Shown: piece by piece, positions 7,434 to 16,337 of the stretch
How positions within the stretch are numbered: position 1 is the first letter of the stretch
How the letters are laid out: each line of letters opens with the position of its first letter
Assembly: GCF_003730195.1 (NCBI RefSeq)
Contig: NZ_QWGG01000010.1
Span: 1 to 64,000, forward strand
Direction of reading: 5' to 3'
DNA length: 64,000 bases
DNA from: Halosimplex salinum
GTDB lineage: Archaea; Halobacteriota; Halobacteria; Halobacteriales; Haloarculaceae
Program-made: the position numbers and the translations under genes
Notes under the pieces: generated by a model
Told to the model about the DNA's origin: nothing
Databases searched by the model: none
The model's input: the letters and a program-made list of their open reading frames with translations, nothing else

Positions 7434-8554
7434 CGTCCGAACGCGTCGCCGTCGTCGGTGGCGGGGCCGTCGGCGTGACCGCCGCCCGCGACCTGGCCGC
7501 CGCCGGAGCGGACGTGACCCTCTACGAGCGCGACGAACTGGCCAGCGGTGCCTCCGGCCGCGCCGCCGGTATCGCCTACGACGCCTTCGCCGAGGACACC
7601 GACGCCGCGGTCGCCGAGCGCGCCGTCGAGCGCTTCCGCGCTCTCGACGAGGACGGTGCGATCGAGTTCACCGACCACCCGTACGTCTGGTTCGCGCGAG
7701 CGGGCGACGACCGCCGGGCCGACGCCGTCCGCGAGAGCGTCGAACGCATGCGCGCGAACGGACGCGACGTGACACTGCTCGACGGCGAATCGGTCGCCGA
7801 GCGCTTCCCCGCGCTCGCGTCCGTCGACGTGGCCGCGGCCGCAGTCGCCCGTGACGCCGGCTATCTCGACCCCGGTTCGTACGTTCGGGCGATGGGCGGG
7901 CGGGCCGAAGCCGCCGGCGCGGCCCTCAGGACCGGGACCGCGGTGGAACTCGCAGACGGTGGGACTGCGGTGACGACGCCATCGGAAACCGAGCGGTTCG
8001 ACAGCGTGCTGGTCGCGGCGGGCGCACACACGAAGCGCCTGCTCGCCGGCGTCGGCGTTCCGATCCCGATGAAACCGTACCGCGTGCAGGCGCTCGTGAC
8101 GAACCCCTTCGACGGGGCCGCGGATGTCCCGACGTTCTACGACGCGACGGAGAGTCGCTACGCTCGCCCGTGCGAGGGGGGCCTCCTCGTCGGCGACGGG
8201 ACGGAGGAGCGCGAGTCCGACCCGGACGAGTACGAGCGCGACGCCGACGCGTCGTTCGAGCAGGCGTCACTGGACTGGGTGTCGGAGACGACCGGGACGA
8301 CTCGGGGCCTCGCCCGGTCCTGGGCGGGCCTCTGTACGGCCACGCCCGACCGCGACCCGTTGCTGGGTCGGATCGAGCGCGGTCTGTACGTCGCGACGGG
8401 CTGGCACGGCCACGGGTTCATGCGCGCACCGGCGCTCGGTGAGCGGGTCGCGGCCGAGATTCTCGGTGGCGACGGCGTCGAGGCGTTCGATCCCCGTCGC
8501 TTCGACGGCGACGAGGAGTTCGAGGTGGTCGAGGGGATGACGGTCGGAGAGTAG
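7430..8554 (+). CDS. FAD-dependent oxidoreductase (DAO family)
   Basis: The 374-residue protein opens with a Rossmann dinucleotide motif, VAVVGGGAVGVTAARDLAAAG, and an acidic residue at the end of strand 2 (LYERDE), followed by the GASGRAAGI segment of glycine/D-amino-acid oxidase-type enzymes. The C-terminal 'LYVATGWHGHGFMRAPALGERVA' is the second FAD-binding region. The substrate cannot be read from the sequence; amines or amino acids are usual. It starts at a GTG that overlaps the upstream stop by 4 nt. Confidence 0.88.
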   Translation: MTSERVAVVGGGAVGVTAARDLAAAGADVTLYERDELASGASGRAAGIAYDAFAEDTDAAVAERAVERFRALDEDGAIEFTDHPYVWFARAGDDRRADAVRESVERMRANGRDVTLLDGESVAERFPALASVDVAAAAVARDAGYLDPGSYVRAMGGRAEAAGAALRTGTAVELADGGTAVTTPSETERFDSVLVAAGAHTKRLLAGVGVPIPMKPYRVQALVTNPFDGAADVPTFYDATESRYARPCEGGLLVGDGTEERESDPDEYERDADASFEQASLDWVSETTGTTRGLARSWAGLCTATPDRDPLLGRIERGLYVATGWHGHGFMRAPALGERVAAEILGGDGVEAFDPRRFDGDEEFEVVEGMTVGE

Positions 8555-8642
8555 CGAGGCACGACTGAAGGGAGTGCCTCGAAAGCGAGCGGTGAGAGCG
8601 AGGCGTGAGTGAAACGAACGCCTCGAAAGCGACCCGCGAGAC
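8555..8642. repeat. Two tandem 27-nt palindromes in 44-bp units, between convergent genes
   Basis: Immediately after the oxidoreductase stop codon there are two 44-bp units. Each begins with a 27-nt palindrome: CGAGGCA (8555-8561) with TGCCTCG (8575-8581), and CGAGGCG (8599-8605) with CGCCTCG (8619-8625), both with 13-nt loops. Each palindrome is followed by AAAGCGA. The location between two convergent genes suits a transcription-termination or REP-like role, which is inferred. A related element is found at 52249-52275. Confidence 0.8.
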
Positions 8643-8673
8643 GTAGCGTCGGAAGAAGTGCGTCCGCGGTCGG

Positions 8674-9228
8674 TTACTCGTCGTCGTCGGCCGTCTCCCA
8701 GCTGTCCTCGGAGTCGTCCGCGTCGGTCTCCGCTGTCTCGTCGCCCTCGTCGCCGGCGGTGGCCGTCGTCTCGGCGTCGAGTTCGTCGGCGTCGGTCTCG
8801 TCGACGGACTCGGTCTCGAGGGCTTCGTCCACCTCGTCGGCGACCGGTTCGTCGACCTTCGGGACGCGGACTTCGAGGGTTCCGTTCTCGCGGAGCGTCG
8901 CGGTGGCCGCGGTGGCGTCGACGCGGGCGTCGTCGGGCAGGTCGACGCTGCCGTCGAGCGCGAGGCCGCGGCCCGGATAGCGCATGTCGAAGCCCTCGTG
9001 GAACCCGCGGAAGCGGTCGATGCGAACCTCGACGCTCCCGTCGTCGTACTGGACCTGTACGTCCGTGCCCCGGGCGCCCGGCGCGTCGAACACCGCGAGG
9101 TAGGCGTCTTCGCTCTCCAGCAGATCGACCGGCAGCGGCGTCCGCTCCTGTGCGCGGCCCATCGCCCGGCCGACGTTCTCGAGGACTGCGTTGCCAAGCG
9201 ACTCGCCGATGTCGCGGATCGTGTTCAT
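8674..9228 (-). CDS. Hsp20/alpha-crystallin-like protein with acidic tail
   Basis: Residues ~30-125 form a beta-rich domain of small heat-shock protein type ('YLAVFDAPGARGTDVQVQYDDGSVEVRIDRF', then 'DLPDDARVDATAATATLRENGTLEVRVPK'), including the conserved late-strand A-x-x-x-N-G-x-L-x-V/I pattern. The last ~55 residues are an Asp/Glu/Thr-rich acidic tail. An amphipathic N-terminal segment (MNTIRDIGESLGNAVLENVG) is consistent with oligomer assembly. Some gas-vesicle GvpH proteins share this fold, but no other gvp gene is nearby, so a general chaperone role is more likely. Confidence 0.82.
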   Translation of the reverse strand: MNTIRDIGESLGNAVLENVGRAMGRAQERTPLPVDLLESEDAYLAVFDAPGARGTDVQVQYDDGSVEVRIDRFRGFHEGFDMRYPGRGLALDGSVDLPDDARVDATAATATLRENGTLEVRVPKVDEPVADEVDEALETESVDETDADELDAETTATAGDEGDETAETDADDSEDSWETADDDE

Positions 9229-9331
9229 ACCTGCCGATTAGGCCGGTGTCGTCTTCAGGATTGTGCCCGCGCCGTCGGGACAGAAGCCGGCGGTCGGCGA
9301 GAATCGGCGCGGGTAGGGCGGTCGGCGGCCC

Positions 9332-9490
9332 CTATAGTTCGATCTCTTCGAGGCAGTCCGTCCCGCCACACACCGGACACTGCAGGTCGTCGACGGAGTG
9401 GTCGTCGGGCATGTCGTAGGTGTAGTGGTTCTCGAACATGTCGAGGAAGCAGTCGTCGCTCGTGCATTTGACCTCTTTCGTCGGTGGCAT
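9332..9490 (-). CDS. Small zinc-finger protein (52 aa)
   Basis: This short frame encodes 52 residues beginning MPPTKEVKCTSDDC and ending with a CPVCGGTDC knuckle. Cys9, Cys14, Cys38 and Cys41, with a further Cys46, could bind one zinc ion. The protein is strongly acidic and has normal haloarchaeal codon use (G/C at third positions). It stands alone between the Hsp20-like gene and the divergent DUF429 gene. Small zinc-finger proteins of this size are common in haloarchaea and often regulatory, but no function can be assigned here. Confidence 0.75.
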   Translation of the reverse strand: MPPTKEVKCTSDDCFLDMFENHYTYDMPDDHSVDDLQCPVCGGTDCLEEIEL

Positions 9491-9621
9491 GCTCGCGGGT
9501 TGGGACGGCCGACGGATACTGTTTTCGCCACTCCCGCGAGCGGCGCCGTCGACTCCCGAAACCGGGCGCAGTCGCCCTGGGAAGGCGAACTTTCATATCG
9601 GACGCGTGAGAGACGATTGGT

Positions 9622-10410
9622 ATGGGTTCGCGTGTCCTGGGGGTCGATTTCAGCGGGGCCAGTGACGCCGGGCGGTCCATCTGGCTGACGGAGGCGCGCC
9701 ACACGGGGGATGGGCTGGTCGTCGACGACTGCTACCGGGCGGCCGACGAGTGGGGGACCGACCGCGAGCGCGCACACGCCGGCGTGCGCCGACGGGTGAC
9801 CGACGGGTTCGCCGTCGCGGGCCTGGACTTCCCGTTCAGTCTCCCGCAGGCACTGCTCGACGAACACTGCGGCGGGACCTGGCTCGGTCTCGTCGAGTGG
9901 CTCTCGACCGGCGGGCCCGAGGACCCCGACACGTTCGCCTCGACCTGCCGGTCGACGGCGCGCGGATACACCGGCGACGGCACCGCCGCGCTCCGCCGCG
10001 AGACCGACCTCAGACGGGCGGCGCTCTGTCCGTACGGAACGCGCGTCCAGTACCAGACGTACTACGGGATCCGGAACGTCCTCGCCGGCCTGGCCGAGAC
10101 GCCCGACGTGTCGGTCGCCCCCATGCAGTCGAGCGGACGCGGCGACACCCGCGTCGTCGAGGTGTATCCGGCCGCGACGTTCGGCTGGCTCGGGCTCTAT
10201 CGCGAGGGGTACAAGGGCGACCACCGACAGCGCCGCTCCGCGAACCTCGAGGGTATCGAGGCCTGTAGCGTCGACGTCGGCGGATTTCGGGACACCTACG
10301 AGAGCAACCACGACGCGCTCGACAGCCTCGCGGCCGCCGTATCGGCCGGTCGCGTCACGGCCGATCCGCCGCGCCTCGGCCCTCGCGAAGAGGGACACAT
10401 CTACGTGTAA
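9622..10410 (+). CDS. DUF429 family protein (RNase H-like fold)
   Basis: The 262-residue protein opens with GVDFSGASDAGRSIWL, the acidic first-strand motif of DUF429 proteins, which belong to the RNase H-like superfamily. Later conserved pieces are 'GLDFPFSLP', 'EVYPAATFGWLGLYREGYKG' and 'DALDSLAAAV', which supply further Asp/Glu positions. Nuclease activity is possible but not established for the family. A TATA-like TTTCATATC near 9591-9599 precedes the ATG by about 27 nt. Confidence 0.82.
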   Translation: MGSRVLGVDFSGASDAGRSIWLTEARHTGDGLVVDDCYRAADEWGTDRERAHAGVRRRVTDGFAVAGLDFPFSLPQALLDEHCGGTWLGLVEWLSTGGPEDPDTFASTCRSTARGYTGDGTAALRRETDLRRAALCPYGTRVQYQTYYGIRNVLAGLAETPDVSVAPMQSSGRGDTRVVEVYPAATFGWLGLYREGYKGDHRQRRSANLEGIEACSVDVGGFRDTYESNHDALDSLAAAVSAGRVTADPPRLGPREEGHIYV

Positions 10411-10411
10411 G

Positions 10412-11824
10412 TCAGGCCTGTTTCCGGAGCGTGACGACGAACACCGTGCCGGTGGGCTGGTTGTCTTCGACGGCGATACTGCCGCCGTACCGGTCGACGA
10501 GCGTGTGCGCGAGGTAGAGGCCGATGCCGGTCCCGGGGCTCTCCGGCCCCATCTCGCCCTTGCCGAACACCGACTCCTTCCGCGAGTCGGGGATGCCGGG
10601 GCCGTTGTCGGCGACGCGAACGCGCAGTTTCGTCTCGGTCTCCTCGACGCCGACGGTCACCGCGGGATCCGAGGAGTCGTTGTGTCGGGCGGCGTTGCTC
10701 AGGAGGTTGCCGAACACGGAGGAGAGCAGTTCGTTGGCCCTGACGGGCGCGTTCGGGATCTCGCCGTCGACCGACACCGTCAGGTCCTCGTGCTGTCTGT
10801 CGGCCTTCTCGACCTCGTCTTCGAGGATGTACCGGACGTTGACGGCCTTGAGGTCGAACTTCTCGTCGCTGCCGATCGTGTCCACGAAGTCGCGCGCGAT
10901 CGTCGTCAGTTCCGCGATGTGCCCACAGGTGTGCTGGATGCGGTCGACGTACTCCTGGCCCTCCTCGCCGACGTGTTCGCCGGCGCCGTCGGCCCAGGCG
11001 ACGAGCAGCTGGATGTCGTTGTTGATGTCGTGACGGACCAGTCGGTTGATGACGGCCAGTTTCTCGGTCCGGCTCTGGAGTTCGCGCTCGCGGCGTTTCT
11101 GTTCGGTGATGTCGCGGGTGATGAGCTGGAAGGAGTCCGACTCGCTGCCGACGCTGACCGGCGCGGCGACGTTGTGGAAGTGCCGGACGCCGAACCCGTC
11201 CTGGAAGGTGACGGCCGACCCCGCCGTGAGCGCTCTGCGACCGTGTTCGATGCGCTTGGCCGCGGTGTCCGTCGGGAGCACGTCCGAGAGGTGGTCCCCG
11301 ACGAGATCGGTCCGGGTCGTCCCGAACGACCGCGCTGCGGCCTCGTTGGCGGCCATCACCGTCCCGTCCATCCCGACCTGTGTGATCTCGTCGGGCGTGT
11401 TGTTCACCAGGAGTTCGTACTTCTCGTTGGCGCGGCGCTGGGCGACGACGTTCTCGATGCGGTTGGCGAGCAACTGGAGCTGGCCCTCCTCGGCGATGTC
11501 GTCCTTGCGCAGGTAGTCGTCGATGCCCGCACCGATCGCCCGACTCGCCGTCTGCTCGTCGCCCTGCCCGGTCAGCAGGATGAAGGGGAGTTCGTACTCC
11601 GCCTCGACGCGTTCGTACAGTTCGAGCCCGTTCAGCCCCGGCATCTCGAAGTCGCTGACGACGCAGTCGACGGACTGTTCGGAGAGCATCTCCAGCGCCT
11701 CGCGCCCGTCGCTCGCTTTCAGCACAGAGATGTCGTCCGTCGCCTTGAGCTTGTCAGAGACTATCGTTCTGAAGAATCCGCTGTCGTCGACGAGGAGCAC
11801 GTCGATCGACGACGCCTGTTTCAT
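10412..11824 (-). CDS. Receiver-PAS hybrid sensor histidine kinase
   Basis: The 470-residue product has three parts. An N-terminal receiver (residues ~8-125) contains VVSDFEMPG with the phospho-acceptor Asp. A PAS domain (~135-250) ends in the 'ITRDITEQKRRERELQ' connector. The kinase core has an H-box of the form RHDINND, N-box NLLSNAARHN, DNGPGIP and GTGIGLYLAHTLV. There is no membrane segment, so it senses inside the cell. An in-frame ATG lies five codons upstream (11839), but a TATA-like CTATAAC at about 11851-11857 points to the start at 11824. It is divergent from the ABC exporter gene. Confidence 0.9.
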   Translation of the reverse strand: MKQASSIDVLLVDDSGFFRTIVSDKLKATDDISVLKASDGREALEMLSEQSVDCVVSDFEMPGLNGLELYERVEAEYELPFILLTGQGDEQTASRAIGAGIDDYLRKDDIAEEGQLQLLANRIENVVAQRRANEKYELLVNNTPDEITQVGMDGTVMAANEAAARSFGTTRTDLVGDHLSDVLPTDTAAKRIEHGRRALTAGSAVTFQDGFGVRHFHNVAAPVSVGSESDSFQLITRDITEQKRRERELQSRTEKLAVINRLVRHDINNDIQLLVAWADGAGEHVGEEGQEYVDRIQHTCGHIAELTTIARDFVDTIGSDEKFDLKAVNVRYILEDEVEKADRQHEDLTVSVDGEIPNAPVRANELLSSVFGNLLSNAARHNDSSDPAVTVGVEETETKLRVRVADNGPGIPDSRKESVFGKGEMGPESPGTGIGLYLAHTLVDRYGGSIAVEDNQPTGTVFVVTLRKQA

Positions 11825-11839
11825 TACAGAGCGTTTCAA

Positions 11840-11991
11840 ACCGGGGTAGTTATAGCTGACTCCCGGATTTTTGTATCCGATAATCGAAGGGGCCGAGCGG
11901 CCTCTACGGGGCGAATTGACCGGCCCCCGGTCGAACCGGCGCCGTCCACCGCAAGCCCGGGATATTTCAGTCCGCAGTCGTACTCCGTGGC
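11840..11991. promoter_or_regulatory. Divergent promoter region (kinase / ABC exporter)
   Basis: On the minus strand a TATA-like CTATAAC (about 11851-11857) lies 27 nt before the kinase start. On the plus strand GATATTTC (about 11960-11967) lies about 28 nt before the exporter ATG. Both predict leaderless or near-leaderless transcripts. No operator-like repeat was noticed. Confidence 0.5.
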
Positions 11992-13890
11992 ATGAGCGAC
12001 GAACACGGCGGCTTCGAGGGCGTCCGCGAGAACCTCGACCGCCACCCGATGGTCCAGCTGTTCGGCTACGCGACGCCGTACTGGCTCCGCCTGACCGTCG
12101 GTGTCCTCGCCTCCTTCCTGACGCGCTTCGCTCGACTGGTCCCGCCGATCATCGTCGCCGCGGCCATCGACCGGGTCGTCCTCAACAACAGCGAACCGGG
12201 GCTGCTGACGCAAGCAGGTATCCTCCCGCCCGGAGAGATAGCGAGCGAGGCCGCGAAAGTCTCGTTCCTCCAGCGGCTGGTCGTCATCGCCGCGGTCGCG
12301 TATCTCGTCCGGTCGGTCACTCGCTTCGCCTCACGGTACCTCCTCCAGTCGACCGCACAGAAGGTCCAGCGCGACCTGCGCAACGACACCTACGACCACC
12401 TCCAGCACCTCTCGATGGGGTTCTTCGCCGACCACCAGACCGGCGGCATGATGTCGATCCTCAACAGCGACATCAACCGACTCGAGTCGTTCCTCAACAC
12501 GGAGTTCCGCCAGTTCATCCGCGTCGTCGCCACCGTCGGCGGCATCGCTATCGTCCTCTCGACGTACTCGGTGAAGCTCGCGCTCATCGCGCTCGCGCCC
12601 GTCCCGATCATCGGCCTCGCCAGCTGGCTCTTCCTCAGCTGGATCGAACCGCGCTACCGCTCGATCCGCCAGACCGTCGCGCGGCTCAACACCCGCCTCG
12701 AGAACAACCTCAGCGGGGCGGCCGTGATCAAGGCCTTCGACCGCTACGACTTCGAGCGCGAGCGCGTCGAGAGCCAGAGCCAGACCTATCACGACGAGAA
12801 GGTCGCCGCCCTGCGCATCCGCCGGGGCTTCTTCGCCGCCCTGCGTCTGCTCACCGGCGTCGTCTTCGTCGTCATCCTCTACGTCGCGGGGATGGACTTC
12901 ATCACCAGTGCGGAGAACGAAGCGATCCTCTCCGCGGGGGCGTTCACCGCGTTCTTCCTCTATCTCCGCCGCCTCTACTCCCCGATGCGCCGTGTCGGCA
13001 AGTCCGCCAACAAGTACCAGCTGGCCAAGTCCAGCGCCGAGCGCGTCTTCGGTCTGCTCGGGCAGGCCCCCGAAGTCACCGAGCCCGACGACCCCTTCGA
13101 ACCCGAGCGGATCGACGGGGCCGTCGCCTTCGACGACGTGACCTTCGCATACGACGACGACCCCGTCGTTCGGGACGTGTCGCTCGACGTCTCCGCCGGT
13201 GATACGGTCGGCCTCGCCGGCCCGACCGGTGCCGGCAAGTCGACGCTCCTGAAACTCGTCCCGCGCTTCCACGACCCCAATGAGGGGACGGTCAGCGTCG
13301 ACGGCCGCGACGTGCGCGGGTACGGCCTCCAGTCCCTGCGCGACCACGTCGCCGTCGTCGAGCAACAGCCCTATCTCTTCTCGGGGACCGTCGCCGAGAA
13401 CGTCGCCTACGGCGACCGCGAGGTGCTGGACGGCGAGGAAGACGGCGACGAGGACGCCCGCGAACGTGTCCGCGAGGCCGCCCGCGCCGCCGAGGCCGAC
13501 GCCTTCATCGAGGACCTCCCCGAGGGCTACGACACCCAGATCGGCGAGCGCGGCATCAAGCTCTCGGGCGGCCAGCGCCAGCGGGTCGCCATCGCCCGCG
13601 CCCTGCTCAACGACCCCGAGGTCATCATCTTCGACGAGGCCACCTCCGACGTGGACACCGAGACGGAGGAGCGCATCCAGGAGAGCCTCGACAGACTGGT
13701 CGAGGACCGCACCGCCTTCGTCATCGCCCACCGGCTCTCGACCATCCGCGACGCCGACCGCATCGTCGTCATGGACGAGGGACGGGTCGCGGAACGCGGC
13801 ACCCACGACGAGTTACTCGTCGAGGGCGGCGACTACGCCGACCTGTGGTACGCACAGGCCGACGAACGGCCCGTGAGCGCGGACGATTAG
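11992..13890 (+). CDS. ABC exporter, fused permease-ATPase (MsbA/LmrA-like half transporter)
   Basis: The 632-residue protein has an N-terminal six-helix exporter domain (about 30-350) and a C-terminal ATPase. Walker A is GPTGAGKST near residue 412, the signature is LSGGQRQRVAIARALL near 523, Walker B is VIIFDEATSDVDTET near 545, and the H-loop is AHRLSTI. A Q-loop (VVEQQPYLFSGTV) is present. It would act as a homodimer exporting a lipid, drug or peptide; the substrate cannot be inferred. Some divergence is seen in an acidic insertion before the signature (DGEEDGDEDARE), typical of haloarchaea. Confidence 0.93.
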   Translation: MSDEHGGFEGVRENLDRHPMVQLFGYATPYWLRLTVGVLASFLTRFARLVPPIIVAAAIDRVVLNNSEPGLLTQAGILPPGEIASEAAKVSFLQRLVVIAAVAYLVRSVTRFASRYLLQSTAQKVQRDLRNDTYDHLQHLSMGFFADHQTGGMMSILNSDINRLESFLNTEFRQFIRVVATVGGIAIVLSTYSVKLALIALAPVPIIGLASWLFLSWIEPRYRSIRQTVARLNTRLENNLSGAAVIKAFDRYDFERERVESQSQTYHDEKVAALRIRRGFFAALRLLTGVVFVVILYVAGMDFITSAENEAILSAGAFTAFFLYLRRLYSPMRRVGKSANKYQLAKSSAERVFGLLGQAPEVTEPDDPFEPERIDGAVAFDDVTFAYDDDPVVRDVSLDVSAGDTVGLAGPTGAGKSTLLKLVPRFHDPNEGTVSVDGRDVRGYGLQSLRDHVAVVEQQPYLFSGTVAENVAYGDREVLDGEEDGDEDARERVREAARAAEADAFIEDLPEGYDTQIGERGIKLSGGQRQRVAIARALLNDPEVIIFDEATSDVDTETEERIQESLDRLVEDRTAFVIAHRLSTIRDADRIVVMDEGRVAERGTHDELLVEGGDYADLWYAQADERPVSADD

Positions 13891-13964
13891 GCGCTTTCGG
13901 CGCGGTCGGCCGCTCCCGGGGCGACGGGCCACCGATTTATTCGCGTCGGGGCCGTACTGATCGT

Positions 13965-14384
13965 ATGATATCGCGGATCCTCGTCCCGATGGACGACTCG
14001 GAGATGGCCCAGCAAGCGCTCAGGTACGCCCTCGACAACCACGCCGACGCCGAGATCACCGTCATGCACGTCGTGGGCGAACCGTCGTCGATGTGGGGGG
14101 TCGCGACCGGACTCGCTCTCGAGGAGGACCTCGAAGCCGCCGCAGAGGAGCGCGCGGCGGACGTTTTCGACAGCGCGCGGGATATCGCTGCGGAGTACGA
14201 CGTGGAACTCGAGACGAAGGTGCAGCTCGGGAGCCCGGTCCGGGCGATCCTGAACGAGACCGACGACTTCGACGCCGTCGTGATCGGGACCCACGGCGGG
14301 ACGGTCGCCGACCGGCTGTTCGTCGGCAACGTCGCCCAGAAGATCGTTCGCCAGTCACCGATCCCGGTGGTAGTCGTCCGGTAA
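13965..14384 (+). CDS. Universal stress protein (UspA family)
   Basis: The 139-residue single Usp domain starts ISRILVPMDDSEMAQQAL and ends with the nucleotide-binding pattern GTHGG-x8-GNVAQKIVRQSPIPVVVV, so it is of the ATP-binding type. The open frame continues upstream to 13845, but that part overlaps the ABC gene. A TATA-like GATTTATTC at 13934-13942 lies about 27 nt before the ATG at 13965, which fixes the start. Confidence 0.92.
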   Translation: MISRILVPMDDSEMAQQALRYALDNHADAEITVMHVVGEPSSMWGVATGLALEEDLEAAAEERAADVFDSARDIAAEYDVELETKVQLGSPVRAILNETDDFDAVVIGTHGGTVADRLFVGNVAQKIVRQSPIPVVVVR

Positions 14385-14448
14385 GCGGCGGTCGAGCGGT
14401 CGGACCGGACACGTCGTCCTTTTATCCGTCGAGAGTGTATCGGCGGGC

Positions 14449-16245
14449 ATGACTGCGGACCCCGCGACCCTCTCCGTCACCATCGTCGACGGGTACGTCG
14501 ACGAGCCGGCGCACTTCGGCGTGCCGCCGTACATCTCGACGTACCCCCGGTACACCGCGGGGGCGCTCGTCGACGCCGGCGTTCCCGAGGCGCAGATCAC
14601 CTACCACACTATCGACGCGCTCCGGGACGACCAGCAGAACTGGTCGGACGTCGCCGACGCGGATCTCATGATCTACGTCGGCGGCATGACCGTCCCGGGA
14701 AAGTACGTCGGCGGCACCCCCGCCGAACCCGACGAAGTGCGTCGACTCACCTGGGAGGCCGACGGGACGACCCTGCTCGGAGGCCCCATCCGGTTCGGCG
14801 TCGGCGAGGAGAACAAGGGCGCCGAGGAGACCGAGCGCGACGATCTGGACTACGACTTCGTGGCGAAGGGCGACGTGGAGGCAGCCGCGTACGACCTCGC
14901 GGCGAACGGGCTGGAGGGGTTCGGAAACCGGATGCGCGACAACGAGGAGATCGCCCGCTGGGCCGAGAAGGGCGCGTTCGTCATCGAGCAACACCCCAAC
15001 CACCCCGACTACCTCATCTGCGAACTGGAGACCTCGCGAGGCTGTGCGTATCGCTGTTCGTTCTGTACGGAACCGCTGTACGGCGACCCCGCGTTCCGCT
15101 CGGCGCAGTCGGTCGTCGACGAGGTGGCGGCGCTCAACGACCGCGGCGCCCGCGACTTCCGCCTCGGCCGGCAGGCCGACATCCTCGCCTTCGGTGGCGA
15201 CGGCGAGGCACCCAACCCCGACGCCCTCCGGGACCTCTACGGCGGCATCCGCGGGGTGGCGCCGGACCTGCGGACGCTCCACCTCGACAACATGAACCCG
15301 GTGACGATCACGGACTACCCGGAGAAATCGAGGGAAGGGATCCGGATCATCGCGGAACACAACACGCCCGGCGACACGGCCGCGTTCGGCCTCGAATCTG
15401 CGGACCCGCTGGTGCAGGAGGAGAACAACCTGCTCGTGACCGCCGAGGAGTGTCTCGAAGCCGTCCGCATCGTCAACGAGGAGGCGGGCTGGCGGCCGGG
15501 CGGCGACAGAGACTCGGCGCCGAACTTCGGCGACGACGCCGCGCGCCGACTCCCGAAGCTCCTGCCGGGGATCAACCTCGTCCACGGGCTCAAGGGCGAG
15601 CGCTCGGAGACCTTCGAGCACAACAAGCGGTTCCTCCAGAGCGTCCTCGACGAGGGGCTGATGGTTCGCCGGATCAACATCCGGCAGGTGATGGCCTTCG
15701 AGGGGACGGAGATGGCCGAGACGGGCGCGGAGATCGCCCGCGACCACACGGAGCAGTTCCAGCAGTACAAGCGGGAAGTCCGCGAGGAGGTCGACAACCC
15801 GATGCTCAAGCGGGTGGCACCGCCGGGGACCGTGCTCCCCGACGTGCACCTCGAGTACCACCAGGACGGCAAGACGTTCGGTCGCCAGCTCGGGACGTAC
15901 GCGCTCCTCGTGGCGGTGCCGGGCGAGCGCGAACTGGGCCAGACGGTGGACGTGGCGATCACCGACCACGGGTACCGCTCGGTGACGGGCGTGCCCTACC
16001 CGCTCGACGTGAACTCGGCCTCGATGGACGAACTGCAGGCCGTCCCGGGCGTCGGTCGGTCGACCGCCGGTGACATCGTCGTCGACCGACCGTACGACGC
16101 CGTCGACGCGGTCGGGACCGACGCCGACCTGTCGACGTTCGCGACGGTCGACGGCGCCGAGCCGCCGACCATTCCGGGGCTCGCGGACCGGGACGGGGCC
16201 GCGGACGGTTCGGACGGCGCCGGACGGCCGGAAGCCGACGACTGA
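14449..16245 (+). CDS. Radical SAM protein with C-terminal helix-hairpin-helix
   Basis: The 598-residue protein has an N-terminal ~190-residue domain with a Rossmann-like look ('LSVTIVDGYVDEPAHFGVPPY'). A radical SAM barrel follows, with its cluster motif CAYRCSFC near residue 203. After the barrel comes a small beta-rich region (about 470-520) like a TRAM/OB module, and then a helix-hairpin-helix, 'VNSASMDELQAVPGVGRSTAGDIV'. The mix of SAM chemistry with nucleic-acid-binding modules suggests modification of an RNA or DNA, but it has no recognised substrate. A TATA-like TTTTATCC (14420-14427) supports the start. It is not visibly in an operon. Confidence 0.85.
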   Translation: MTADPATLSVTIVDGYVDEPAHFGVPPYISTYPRYTAGALVDAGVPEAQITYHTIDALRDDQQNWSDVADADLMIYVGGMTVPGKYVGGTPAEPDEVRRLTWEADGTTLLGGPIRFGVGEENKGAEETERDDLDYDFVAKGDVEAAAYDLAANGLEGFGNRMRDNEEIARWAEKGAFVIEQHPNHPDYLICELETSRGCAYRCSFCTEPLYGDPAFRSAQSVVDEVAALNDRGARDFRLGRQADILAFGGDGEAPNPDALRDLYGGIRGVAPDLRTLHLDNMNPVTITDYPEKSREGIRIIAEHNTPGDTAAFGLESADPLVQEENNLLVTAEECLEAVRIVNEEAGWRPGGDRDSAPNFGDDAARRLPKLLPGINLVHGLKGERSETFEHNKRFLQSVLDEGLMVRRINIRQVMAFEGTEMAETGAEIARDHTEQFQQYKREVREEVDNPMLKRVAPPGTVLPDVHLEYHQDGKTFGRQLGTYALLVAVPGERELGQTVDVAITDHGYRSVTGVPYPLDVNSASMDELQAVPGVGRSTAGDIVVDRPYDAVDAVGTDADLSTFATVDGAEPPTIPGLADRDGAADGSDGAGRPEADD

Positions 16246-16337
16246 GTGCTGGTCGGCACCGCTCGCAGCATCCAGATGGGCCGGCCTTTCAGTAGCGAAC
16301 AGAAGGTTCTTGCCAGTCCCTGACCCTATCTCGACCA

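Noticed and set aside
12331-13806. 491-codon frame antisense to the ABC exporter
   Set aside because: Same artefact: the plus strand has all ABC motifs in order, and the antisense product has no recognisable fold.
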